A stretch of DNA of 64,000 bases from Rufibacter latericius (lineage in GTDB: Bacteria > Bacteroidota > Bacteroidia > Cytophagales > Hymenobacteraceae): the NCBI RefSeq assembly GCF_003721515.1, contig NZ_RJJD01000008.1, positions 689,666 through 753,665 of the forward strand, read 5' to 3'. Positions within the stretch are counted from its first letter, which is position 1. Each line of letters begins with the position of its first letter. Positions 36,296 to 43,667 of this stretch are shown piece by piece. The position numbers were made by a program, and so were the translations under genes. The notes under the pieces were generated by a model. It did no database searches. It was not told the origin of the DNA and saw nothing but the letters and a program-made list of their open reading frames with translations.

Positions 36296-36865
36296 ATGGA
36301 ACATCACGTATATATTAAGAACATGGTGTGCCCCCGGTGCATTGCCACCGTCACGGAGGTCCTGACCCAACAAGGGCTGGCGGTGCAGGAGGTGAAACTG
36401 GGCGAAGCGGTGGTGACCGCCAACGAAGAACCAGATGCCTCGGCACTCTCGGCGGCGTTGCAGGCCCATGGGTTTGAACTGTTGCAGGAAAAGGAAGAAC
36501 AACTCACCAACCTCATCAAGACCACCCTACTGGAATACCAGCGCCACCTGGAGGAAGAATACCAGCCCATCACCACCTCGGTGTATCTCGCCGATAAACT
36601 GGGCATGTCTTACCAACACCTGAGCAAAGTCTTTTCCCAGCACACCGGCACCACCATTGAGAAACACCTCATCCGCCTGAAGATTGAGCGTGTGAAAGAA
36701 CTCATCTCCTACGGCGAGCTGACCTTGAGCGAAATTGCCTTTCGGCTGCAGTACAGCAGCGTGCAGCACCTTTCCAATCAATTCAAGAAAGTTACCGGCA
36801 TCTCCGTCACCGACTACAAAAAGAACCCTACCGTAGAGCGCCGGCCACTAGACAACCTGGCGTAG
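36296..36865 (+). CDS. AraC-type regulator with N-terminal heavy-metal (HMA-like) domain
   Basis: A 189-residue fusion. Residues 1-65 look like an HMA metal-binding domain with the CxxC pair Cys12/Cys15 in NMVCPRCIATV. Residues about 85-180 form an AraC/XylS DNA-binding domain with two helix-turn-helix units (LADKLGMSYQHLSKVFSQHT and LSEIAFRLQYSSVQHLSNQF) and the typical FKKVTGISVTDYKK end. It should sense a soft metal such as Cu+ directly and control neighbouring genes. The metal genes downstream and their common promoter motif support this. Start at ATG 36296; the TTG at 36281 is rejected. Confidence 0.85.
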   Translation: MEHHVYIKNMVCPRCIATVTEVLTQQGLAVQEVKLGEAVVTANEEPDASALSAALQAHGFELLQEKEEQLTNLIKTTLLEYQRHLEEEYQPITTSVYLADKLGMSYQHLSKVFSQHTGTTIEKHLIRLKIERVKELISYGELTLSEIAFRLQYSSVQHLSNQFKKVTGISVTDYKKNPTVERRPLDNLA

Positions 36866-37029
36866 GCAGGGGTTTCACCTTTCTAGGCGGGTAATTTTAT
36901 AAGAACCGCTGCCGGGTCTGGGCGTATGACTACTGTGAACTTATTTAAAGCTTAGGCACAAAGCCTTCTGCTGAATAAGAAAATAGAGCGTGTTTGTGAA
37001 TCGATTTTGTAAAACCTAATTCAAAACGT

Positions 37030-37359
37030 ATGCACAATTCACAAATCAGACCCGTATTAGATGCCCTCAACGATTGTATTCTAGCCTGCGAGCATTGCGC
37101 CTCTTCCTGCCTGCACGAAGAGCACCTGCACATGATGGTGCCCTGCATTGAGGCTGACCGCGACTGCGCCGATGTCTGCCGCCTGACCCATACCTTATTG
37201 GCCCGAGGGTCAAAACATGGCAAACACCTGCTGCGCGAGTGTATTGAAGTCTGCGAAGCCTGCGCGGCAGAATGTTCTAAGCACGACCATGATCATTGCC
37301 AGGAATGCGCCGCTACCTGCCGCCGTTGCGCCGAGGCTTGCCGGTCTTTGGCTGCCTAA
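37030..37359 (+). CDS. Four-helix-bundle copper-storage-type protein (Csp family), copy 1
   Basis: A 109-residue protein with 16 cysteines spaced along amphipathic helices (DCILACEHCASSC, CADVCR, ECIEVCEACAAEC, HCQECAATCRRCAEAC). This is the pattern of Csp proteins, which line the core of a four-helix bundle with Cys to bind many Cu+ ions. There is no signal peptide, so it is the cytosolic (Csp3-like) kind. A His-rich turn, KHDHDHC, sits before the last helix. It follows the HMA-AraC gene and is followed by a terminator. Confidence 0.9.
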   Translation: MHNSQIRPVLDALNDCILACEHCASSCLHEEHLHMMVPCIEADRDCADVCRLTHTLLARGSKHGKHLLRECIEVCEACAAECSKHDHDHCQECAATCRRCAEACRSLAA

Positions 37360-37379
37360 GGGCTGACTACCCCAATAGG

Positions 37380-37411
37380 AAGCAACAGCTGGAGGTCTTC
37401 GGCTGTTGCTT
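37380..37411 (+). terminator. Terminator of the first Csp gene
   Basis: AAGCAACAGC (37380-37389) pairs with GCTGTTGCTT (37402-37411), followed by TTTAC. Confidence 0.8.
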
Positions 37412-37467
37412 TTTACATCTCATTCCAGGGCCTTCTACGGAAAGCCCCTGATTCTCACCCCAAATTC

Positions 37468-37523
37468 TGTAACTCTTGTTCCGTAATCTGTAACACGCTC
37501 CGGCTTGCCTCTGTTTTTCTTTG
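37468..37523 (+). promoter_or_regulatory. Putative metal-responsive promoter A (CDF exporter gene)
   Basis: Two direct copies of CTGTAAC (TGTAAC at 37468-37473 and 37489-37494) lie 21 bp apart. The second is followed after 21 nt by TTTCTTTG (37516-37523), a near -7 element. The same arrangement precedes three other metal-related genes. Direct repeats two helical turns apart suit an AraC-type activator. Confidence 0.6.
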
Positions 37524-37581
37524 CAGCAGAAGCCCTGATTCTCATGGGCACGTATGATACCTATATGAACCTGCTCTCCTG

Positions 37582-38520
37582 ATGGCACACTCCCACGCTC
37601 ACGGTCATGCACATGCGCACCACCATCATGGCCCCAGTTTACCCGCCACTGGCAACCTGAACACGGCATTTCTGCTGGGCATCGGTCTCAACGTGTTGTA
37701 TGTAATGGTAGAAGCCGGAGCCGGATGGTGGTACAATTCCCTCGCGCTGCTCACCGATGCCGGCCACAATTTCACTGATGTCATAAGCCTGCTGCTGGCT
37801 TTCTTCGCCCTCAAAATCTCCCAGCGCAAACCCACCGATCGGTTTACCTATGGGTATGGGAAAAGCACCACCCTGGTTTCTCTGCTCAATGCGGTGTTGC
37901 TGTTGCTGGCCGTGGGCGCCATCGGGTGGGAAGCCATTGAACGGCTGGGCACCGCCCCGGCGCTCAACGGAACCGCTATTTCTCTGGTCTCTGGCGTGGG
38001 TATTCTCATCAACGCGGGCACCGCTCTCCTCTTCTTCCGGGACAAAGACCATGACATCAACGTGAAAGGGGCTTACCTGCACATGGCCGCCGATGCGCTG
38101 GTGAGCCTGGGCGTGGTAGTTGCCGGAGTGGTGATGTATTACACTGATTGGTTCTGGGTAGATGCCGTCATGAGTCTGGTGATTGTGGCCGTAATTGTCT
38201 GGAGTACCTGGGGGTTGCTGGTAGAATCGTTGCGCCTCACTTTGGATGCCGTTCCGCACGGGGTAGATTTGGCAGCTATTCGGGCGTACTTGCTGGAGGT
38301 ACCCGGCGTCACCGAAGTCCATGACCTGCACGTCTGGGCCATGAGCAGCACCGAGAATTCCCTCACCGCCCATCTGGTAGTAGAAGAAGATTCTTCCGAT
38401 TTCCAGTTATCCGAGATCCGGAATGACCTCCGCGACCATTTCCATATTCCGCACGTGACCCTGCAGGTGGAACGCGGAACCGAAGGCCACGCCTGCGCCG
38501 ATGCCGGGGTATATCATTGA
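37582..38520 (+). CDS. Cation diffusion facilitator family transporter
   Basis: A 312-residue CDF exporter (CzcD/ZitB-like) with a His-rich N-terminus (HSHAHGHAHAHHHH), six predicted membrane helices, and the two HxxxD metal-site motifs, one in DAGHNFTDV and the other in HMAADALVSLG. The C-terminal cytoplasmic domain ends at about residue 300 (PGVTEVHDLHVWAMSS). The family usually exports Zn2+, Co2+ or Cd2+ by proton antiport. Its place among copper genes suggests co-regulation, not necessarily copper transport. Confidence 0.93.
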   Translation: MAHSHAHGHAHAHHHHGPSLPATGNLNTAFLLGIGLNVLYVMVEAGAGWWYNSLALLTDAGHNFTDVISLLLAFFALKISQRKPTDRFTYGYGKSTTLVSLLNAVLLLLAVGAIGWEAIERLGTAPALNGTAISLVSGVGILINAGTALLFFRDKDHDINVKGAYLHMAADALVSLGVVVAGVVMYYTDWFWVDAVMSLVIVAVIVWSTWGLLVESLRLTLDAVPHGVDLAAIRAYLLEVPGVTEVHDLHVWAMSSTENSLTAHLVVEEDSSDFQLSEIRNDLRDHFHIPHVTLQVERGTEGHACADAGVYH

Positions 38521-38524
38521 ACCA

Positions 38525-38560
38525 GTTTCTGGCCCCTTTTCAGGAAACAACGCAAAAAAC
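38525..38560. repeat. PIR repeat copy 9
   Basis: Left arm GTTTCTGGCCCCTTTT, centre CAGGAAA, right arm CAACGCAAAAAAC, just after the CDF stop. Confidence 0.55.
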
Positions 38561-38613
38561 GGCACCCCCATTTTTTCAATCGCGTATAGAATAGGAGACC
38601 AAACCTCAAGCCT

Positions 38614-38982
38614 ATGCGTACCGAGTATAAACCGGCCATTGATGCGTTGTTGGCCTGCATCGCGGCCTGCGACCACTGCGCCACCGCCTGCCTGCAGGAA
38701 GAAGAAGTCAAAAAAATGGCGCGCTGCATCCACTTGGACCTGGACTGCGCCGATTACTGTAGCTTGGCGGCTTCGTTTCTGTCAAAGGGTTCTGAGCACG
38801 CCCGCCTGGTGCTGCGTCAGTGCGTGGAGATCTGCGAGGCCTGCGCGGTAGAATGCGAACGCCACGCCCACGACCATTGTCAGGAATGCGCCGCCGCCTG
38901 CCGACGATGCATTGAAGTCTGCCAGGAACTCATCCCAAAACCAGATGCCGTAACTGAAATGCTGTATGCCTCAGCGCCATAA
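38614..38982 (+). CDS. Four-helix-bundle copper-storage-type protein (Csp family), copy 2
   Basis: A 122-residue paralogue of the Csp protein at 37030, again with 16 cysteines in the same spacing (LLACIAACDHCATAC, CADYCS, QCVEICEACAVEC, HCQECAAACRRCIEVC). It has an extra C-terminal tail of about 15 residues. No signal peptide. It lies 93 bp after the CDF gene and lacks an obvious TGTAAC element, so it is probably read through from the CDF promoter. Confidence 0.9.
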   Translation: MRTEYKPAIDALLACIAACDHCATACLQEEEVKKMARCIHLDLDCADYCSLAASFLSKGSEHARLVLRQCVEICEACAVECERHAHDHCQECAAACRRCIEVCQELIPKPDAVTEMLYASAP

Positions 38983-38996
38983 TCCTTTAAAGGTGA

Positions 38997-39029
38997 TTTA
39001 AGCCTGATTTCAGAATAAATGCCTAAAAG
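38997..39029. repeat. PIR repeat copy 10
   Basis: Left arm TTTAAGCCTGATTT, centre CAGAATAA, right arm ATGCCTAAAAG. Its right end is also the left edge of the next terminator. Confidence 0.55.
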
Positions 39030-39064
39030 CTCTCTTTGCTGCAGTTGTAGTGAAGAGAGCTTTT
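39025..39064 (+). terminator. Terminator of the second Csp gene
   Basis: AAAAGCTCTCTT (39025-39036) pairs with AAGAGAGCTTTT (39053-39064). Confidence 0.75.
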
Positions 39065-39066
39065 GC

Positions 39067-39104
39067 TTTAGAGACCTTTTTATCAGGACCAAACCCGCCT
39101 AAAA
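39067..39104. repeat. PIR-like repeat copy 11 (weak)
   Basis: TTTAGAGACCTTTTT and CCGCCTAAAA flank a longer centre. It is the weakest listed copy and may be a degenerate second unit beside copy 10. Confidence 0.3.
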
Positions 39105-39128
39105 TCCTGCACTTCTTCTACAGAATTG

Positions 39129-39162
39129 TGTAACCGCCCCGCCCTAGCTCCTGCTAGATTTG
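39129..39162 (+). promoter_or_regulatory. Putative metal-responsive promoter B (flavin oxidoreductase gene)
   Basis: CTACAGAATTGTGTAAC (TGTAAC at 39129-39134) is followed after 20 nt by TAGATTTG (39155-39162), a good -7 element. There is no TTG at -33; the TGTAAC box takes its place. A weaker TGCACT lies 21 bp upstream. Confidence 0.6.
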
Positions 39163-39185
39163 CCTCTCTATACTAACGAAGAGCC

Positions 39186-40262
39186 ATGCAAACCAGAAGT
39201 GAACCTATACTTTCCCCCGAATCAGGAAACAGCTATGACGTCATCGTCATTGGGGCGGGACAAGCCGGCTTAGCGATGGGCTATTACCTGCACCTCCAAC
39301 GGAAAAACTTCCTGTTGCTGGACGCTGCAGCCCAGGTAGGCGACTCCTGGCGAGCCCGGTATGATTCCTTACGCCTCTTCACCCCCGCTGAATATTGCTC
39401 TTTGCCGGGTTGGCCCTTGCTGTTACCTAAAGGCTACTACCCCACCAAAGATGAAATCGCTTCTTACCTGCAGCAGTATGCCGCGCAATTCCAACTTCCG
39501 GTAAAGTTAAAGCAGCCGGTGGTAAGCATGAGTAAAGCCAATGGGACTTTCCAGATCCAGACGCCCACCCAGGTATGTCAAGCCCGGCAAGTGGTAATAG
39601 CAACCGGCCCGTTCCAGACGCCTTTTGTCCCAGACATTGCGAAGACTCTTCCGCCGGAAATTACCCAACTGCACAGTTCGCAGTACCGAAACCCCTCCCA
39701 AGTACCCAATGGCAACGTGCTGGTGGTGGGAGCCGGTAACTCCGGGGCTCAGATTGCGGTGGAACTGGCCCAGACGCATGAAGTACAGGTATCCGTCAAG
39801 AGGAAGCCTAGGTTCTCGGCCCTTCGTATGCTCGGACAAAGTGTCTTCTGGTGGGCCACTCAGACAGGGGCCATTTATGCCTCTCCTTCTTCTAGGGTAG
39901 GTAAAAAGGTTCTGCAGAAAAGCGATGTCATTTACGGGCAGGATTTCCAAAAACTGCTCAAAAAGGGAGAAGTGCTGCTCAGGTCCGAGATTGTTGCTCT
40001 TAAAGAACAGGAAATGGTTTTCAAGGATGGCAGCCGCGCCACCTTCAACAGCATCATCTGGGCTACCGGCTTTCGGCCCGAGTACGGGTGGTTACAGGTT
40101 GAGGGCGCATTAGCGGAAAACGGTCACCCAATCCATAAACAGGGAGTAAGTCCGGTGGAAGGTTTGTTTTACCTGGGCCTCTCCTGGCAGCGGAGCCGAA
40201 GTTCGGCCTTGCTGCTGGGTGCTGGGCATGATGCTCAGTTCATCGCGCAGCGACTGGTATAA
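39186..40262 (+). CDS. NAD(P)/FAD-dependent oxidoreductase (CzcO/flavin monooxygenase-like)
   Basis: A 358-residue enzyme with an N-terminal FAD-binding Rossmann motif (VIVIGAGQAGLAMGYYL), a second NADPH-binding motif (VLVVGAGNSGAQIAVEL) and an ATGxxP-like IWATGFRPEYGWLQ segment, the pattern of class B flavin monooxygenase relatives named CzcO in some metal-resistance clusters. The substrate is unknown. It shares the TGTAAC promoter element with copA and the CDF gene, which ties it to the metal response. Confidence 0.85.
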   Translation: MQTRSEPILSPESGNSYDVIVIGAGQAGLAMGYYLHLQRKNFLLLDAAAQVGDSWRARYDSLRLFTPAEYCSLPGWPLLLPKGYYPTKDEIASYLQQYAAQFQLPVKLKQPVVSMSKANGTFQIQTPTQVCQARQVVIATGPFQTPFVPDIAKTLPPEITQLHSSQYRNPSQVPNGNVLVVGAGNSGAQIAVELAQTHEVQVSVKRKPRFSALRMLGQSVFWWATQTGAIYASPSSRVGKKVLQKSDVIYGQDFQKLLKKGEVLLRSEIVALKEQEMVFKDGSRATFNSIIWATGFRPEYGWLQVEGALAENGHPIHKQGVSPVEGLFYLGLSWQRSRSSALLLGAGHDAQFIAQRLV

Positions 40263-40267
40263 AATTA

Positions 40268-40324
40268 TGTAACAACAGGGCTACAATGGTGTAACGCCTC
40301 GGGCAGAAGGGCGCTTTATCTTTG
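40268..40324 (+). promoter_or_regulatory. Putative metal-responsive promoter C (copA gene)
   Basis: TGTAAC boxes at 40268-40273 and 40290-40295 lie 22 bp apart. The second, in CTACAATGGTGTAAC, is followed after 21 nt by a perfect -7 TATCTTTG (40317-40324). No TTG at -33. Confidence 0.65.
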
Positions 40325-40360
40325 TAACAGAAATTGAATGAAACCAAAACGCCTACTACT

Positions 40361-42604
40361 ATGGCAACCTTAACGAAAGAGAAAACAAAACCCGCCATAA
40401 AGAGCAGCTTTCCCATTGACGGGATGAGCTGTGCCGCCTGTGCCGTAAGCGTGGAGTCCATGCTACAGGCACAACCCGGCGTGCAGAGCGCGGCCGTGAA
40501 CTACGCCAATAAAACTGCCTTGGTCGAATACCTCCCCGGCACCGATCTGCGCCTTTTGCAGAAAGCCATTCAGGACATCGGCTATGATCTGCTTTTGAAG
40601 GAAGAAGAAGCCACCCACGAGGCTCAGGAAGCCCGCGAGCAGGAAGCCTATTCACGCATCAAAACCAAAACAATTTGGGCGGGGGCCCTGTCTTTGCCGG
40701 TGGCAGTGATTGGCATGTTCTTCCACCACATGACCTACGGCAACTGGATTATGCTTGCGCTCACCTTGCCAGTGGTGTTCTGGTTCGGGCGCACGTTTTA
40801 CGTGAATGCCTTTAAACAGGCCCGACACGGCAAAGCCAACATGGACACGCTGGTAGCCCTGAGCACCGGCATCGCGTTTCTGTTCAGCGCCTTCAACACC
40901 ATTTACCCTGAGTTCTTTTTGTCCCGCGGATTAGAGCCGCACGTCTATTTTGAGGCCGCTACGGTTATCATCGCCTTCATCCTTTTAGGCAAGATGCTGG
41001 AGGAACGGGCCAAATCCCGCACCTCAGGCGCTATCAAAAAGTTGATGGGTTTGCAGCCAAAATCAGTAAAAGCGCTGCGCAACGGTCAGGAGATTGAACT
41101 GCCTATTGAGAAAGTGGTAGTGGGCGATGTCCTGCTCATCCGGCCGGGCGAGAAGATTCCGGTGGATGGTCGGGTAATCAACGGTTCTTCCTTTCTGGAC
41201 GAGAGCATGATAAGCGGCGAGCCGATTCCGGTGGAGAAAACCGCCGGAGACCAGGTTTTCACGGGCACTATCAACCAGAAAGGCAGCCTGCAGATCTCCG
41301 CGGAGAAGGTGGGTGCCCAGACGCTTTTGGCCCAAATTATCAAAATGGTGCAGGAAGCGCAGGGCTCCAAGGCGCCCGTGCAGAAACTCACCGATAAAGT
41401 GGCCGGCATCTTCGTGCCCATCGTCATCGGGATTGCTGTGCTCAGCTTTGCGGCCTGGTACTTCCTGGGTGGAGACAACAACGTGACCCACGCGCTGCTG
41501 GCCTTCATCACCGTGTTGATTATCGCCTGTCCATGTGCACTGGGTTTGGCAACACCTACCGCCATCATGGTGGGCGTGGGCCGCGGGGCCGAGAACGGAA
41601 TCCTGATCAAAGACGCCGAGAGCCTGGAAACGGCCCATAAACTCACCGCCATTGTGCTGGACAAAACCGGAACCATCACCAAAGGCAAACCCGAAGTAAC
41701 CGAGCTACTCTGGGCCGTTCCTGAGGAAAAACAAGCGGAACTGGCCTCGGTGTTGCTGGCTTTGGAAAACCAATCGGAGCACCCGCTGGCCGAGGCGGTT
41801 TCCAGGCACTTATCCCAAAACGAAGTAAAAACGGTTTCCCTGGAGAACTTCGCCAGCGTGACCGGCCGTGGCGTGCGGGCGCAGTACCAAGGCCAGACTA
41901 TCTGGCTGGGTAACGAAAAACTGATGCAGGAGAATGGCCTCCGTTTAGAGGCTGATTTAGAGAAAACAGCCCAGAAACTGAAGGCCGAGGCCAAAACCGT
42001 GGTCTTCGCGGGAACGCAGGGCCAGGTCATCGCGCTCATCGCCATCGCCGATACCATTAAGGAAACCTCGGCGCAAGCCATCCAGGACTTGCAAAAACTT
42101 GGCTTGAACGTGTACATGCTCACCGGTGATAATGCCCAGACCGCCGCCGCTGTGGCGCAGCAGGTGGGGCTGCAACACTTCAAAGCCGAGGTGATGCCGC
42201 AAGACAAAGCCGATTTCATCAAAGAACTGCAGCGTAAGGGACACGTGGTAGGCATGGTGGGTGACGGCATCAACGACTCACAAGCGCTTGCCCTTGCGGA
42301 TGTGGGCATCGCCATGGGCCGCGGCACCGACATCGCCATGGACGTGGCGAAAGTGACCCTTATGCACTCAGACCTGCAAGCCATCGCCAAAGCCATTCGG
42401 TTGAGCAAAGCCACCGTGCGCACCATCCACCAGAACCTGTTTTGGGCGTTTATTTACAACGTGATCGGAATACCGGTGGCGGCGGGGTTGCTTTTCCCGG
42501 TGTGGGGCTTTCTGCTGGATCCCATGCTGGCAGGCGCGGCCATGGCGTTGAGTTCCGTATCAGTGGTGACCAACAGTTTGCGCCTTAGAACGTTAAAACT
42601 TTAG
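40361..42604 (+). CDS. copA: Copper-translocating P-type ATPase CopA
   Basis: A 747-residue P1B-1 ATPase exporting Cu+ from the cytosol. It has one N-terminal HMA domain ([16 protein letters not shown]), the membrane metal site CPC in [15 protein letters not shown], the phosphorylation loop [14 protein letters not shown], the HP motif SEHPLAEAV, and [20 protein letters not shown]. The last helices hold [11 protein letters not shown] and [12 protein letters not shown], the Asn/Tyr and MxxSS signatures of Cu+ pumps. Start at ATG 40361; the TTG at 40334 is rejected. A small HMA gene follows 42 bp later. Confidence 0.96.
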   Translation: MATLTKEKTKPAIKSSFPIDGMSCAACAVSVESMLQAQPGVQSAAVNYANKTALVEYLPGTDLRLLQKAIQDIGYDLLLKEEEATHEAQEAREQEAYSRIKTKTIWAGALSLPVAVIGMFFHHMTYGNWIMLALTLPVVFWFGRTFYVNAFKQARHGKANMDTLVALSTGIAFLFSAFNTIYPEFFLSRGLEPHVYFEAATVIIAFILLGKMLEERAKSRTSGAIKKLMGLQPKSVKALRNGQEIELPIEKVVVGDVLLIRPGEKIPVDGRVINGSSFLDESMISGEPIPVEKTAGDQVFTGTINQKGSLQISAEKVGAQTLLAQIIKMVQEAQGSKAPVQKLTDKVAGIFVPIVIGIAVLSFAAWYFLGGDNNVTHALLAFITVLIIACPCALGLATPTAIMVGVGRGAENGILIKDAESLETAHKLTAIVLDKTGTITKGKPEVTELLWAVPEEKQAELASVLLALENQSEHPLAEAVSRHLSQNEVKTVSLENFASVTGRGVRAQYQGQTIWLGNEKLMQENGLRLEADLEKTAQKLKAEAKTVVFAGTQGQVIALIAIADTIKETSAQAIQDLQKLGLNVYMLTGDNAQTAAAVAQQVGLQHFKAEVMPQDKADFIKELQRKGHVVGMVGDGINDSQALALADVGIAMGRGTDIAMDVAKVTLMHSDLQAIAKAIRLSKATVRTIHQNLFWAFIYNVIGIPVAAGLLFPVWGFLLDPMLAGAAMALSSVSVVTNSLRLRTLKL

Positions 42605-42646
42605 TATTGCAGCTTGTTCCTATTCCAAATCCTTAATTATACCCAT

Positions 42647-42859
42647 ATGAGCACTAAGAGATTCAAGACCAACATTAAGTGTGGAAACTGCGTGAGCGCC
42701 GTTACCCCTTCGCTGGAAAACACCCCCGGCATCTATACCTGGCAGGTAGACACTGCCACCCCAGACAGAATCCTAACGGTGGAAGGCGATGCTACTTCTG
42801 AGGCAGTCATTCTGGCGGTGGAACTTGCCGGCTATGAAGCCACCGAGATAAAAGAGTAA
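42647..42859 (+). CDS. Small heavy-metal-associated (HMA) domain protein, copper-chaperone-like
   Basis: A 70-residue single HMA domain. The metal-binding pair is in NIKCGNCVSAV (CxxC). It differs from classical CopZ in having Lys before the first Cys instead of MxC. It lies in the copA transcript and probably passes Cu+ to CopA or the Csp proteins. Start at ATG 42647 (MSTKRFKTN). A terminator follows 15 bp later. Confidence 0.87.
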   Translation: MSTKRFKTNIKCGNCVSAVTPSLENTPGIYTWQVDTATPDRILTVEGDATSEAVILAVELAGYEATEIKE

Positions 42860-42874
42860 GTCTATACAACAAAA

Positions 42875-42908
42875 AGCAAGGCCACCTGATTTCTCGGGTG
42901 GCCTTGCT
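42875..42908 (+). terminator. Terminator of the copA operon
   Basis: AGCAAGGCCACC (42875-42886) pairs perfectly with GGTGGCCTTGCT (42897-42908). Confidence 0.8.
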
Positions 42909-42936
42909 GTGTCCGGCGCTTTTATAAGGCGGTTGA

Positions 42937-42970
42937 TTTCACTCTCTTTTCGCAAAAACAGGCGATAAAC
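42937..42970. repeat. PIR-like repeat copy 12 (weak left arm)
   Basis: TTTCACTCTCTTTT, centre CGCAAAAA, right arm CAGGCGATAAAC. Only the right half fits well. Confidence 0.35.
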
Positions 42971-43053
42971 GGGGGAACCTGCCCAGGCATCCAAGTAAGT
43001 GTCTGGATTTATGGATAAGTTTACGGCCACAACATCTTCAGGTAAACTCCCCC

Positions 43054-43602
43054 ATGGGCATGGCAAAATATCTTCTGTTTGGGCTGCTTCTCTTTTTAGG
43101 TTTTACACACACCAGCTTGGGGCAGGGAAAAGACACAGTTCAAACCAAGCCCGCCTCGCACCGGTACCTGCTGCTGTCTAACTCCGAGTCATCGGCCCGG
43201 TTCAGGATATATGCCGGCGAGCCGATTACCTTTAAACGGTTCAAAGACGAGAAGCTGCACACCGAAACCATTCTGGACATCAGGGGAAACGCTTTTTATG
43301 TTTCGGGTCTGGAAGTTCCACTGAAGGATGTGGAGAAAATACAGCTCCGCAACCACACCGGAGGCCGGAAAGTAGCCAACTTTGGTGGGGCGCTCCTCAA
43401 GACGGCGGGCACCATCTTCACCTTGGTAGGAGCCATCAACTTCCTCACGAACCTCAACGAAAAAAGTGACCGGCAAGACGGTTTACACACCATGGGCGGT
43501 GCCGCCGTTCTTTTCGCTGCCGGGCACGGATTGCATGTTCTCCGGAGAGGCACCTACACTATAAATAAAAAATGGACGCTGAAAGTCATTGAGATGTACT
43601 AA
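43054..43602 (+). CDS. Hypothetical exported/membrane protein (182 aa)
   Basis: Begins with a signal peptide (AKYLLFGLLLFLGFTHTSLG). The middle is beta-rich (ARFRIYAGEPITFKRF, LDIRGNAFYVSGLEVPLKDV) and is followed by two weakly hydrophobic helices (FGGALLKTAGTIFTLVGAIN and MGGAAVLFAAGHGLHVL). No family recognised. The last codons form the left arm of its own terminator. A second Met (MAKYL) 6 bp later is an equally possible start. Confidence 0.75.
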   Translation: MGMAKYLLFGLLLFLGFTHTSLGQGKDTVQTKPASHRYLLLSNSESSARFRIYAGEPITFKRFKDEKLHTETILDIRGNAFYVSGLEVPLKDVEKIQLRNHTGGRKVANFGGALLKTAGTIFTLVGAINFLTNLNEKSDRQDGLHTMGGAAVLFAAGHGLHVLRRGTYTINKKWTLKVIEMY

Positions 43603-43630
43603 CCTCCTTTGACTTCCGCGTCCATTTTTT
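43567..43630 (+). terminator. Terminator whose left arm lies inside the coding sequence
   Basis: AAAAAATGGACGC (43567-43579, encoding the KKWTL region) pairs perfectly with GCGTCCATTTTTT (43618-43630) after the stop. GAAAGTCA and TGACTTC form an inner stem. The right arm ends in a T-run. Confidence 0.75.
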
Positions 43631-43631
43631 T

Positions 43632-43667
43632 GTTTTAGGACTGTTTTCAGAATAATAGCCCGAAATC
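43632..43667. repeat. PIR repeat copy 13
   Basis: Left arm GTTTTAGGACTGTTTT, centre CAGAATAA, right arm TAGCCCGAAATC. Its last two bases are part of the selO stop codon. Confidence 0.6.

Noticed and set aside
36934-36940. TGTGAAC upstream of the first Csp gene as a fifth metal box
   Set aside because: Similar to the TGTAAC box, but no TAnnTTTG follows at 20-21 nt, so it was not counted.
37639-38373. Open frame of 244 codons on the minus strand
   Set aside because: Antisense to the CDF transporter gene.
41086-42426. Open frame of 446 codons on the minus strand
   Set aside because: It is antisense to copA, whose P-ATPase motifs prove the plus strand. The translation is Ser/Met/Pro-rich with no family features, typical of a GC-skewed shadow frame.
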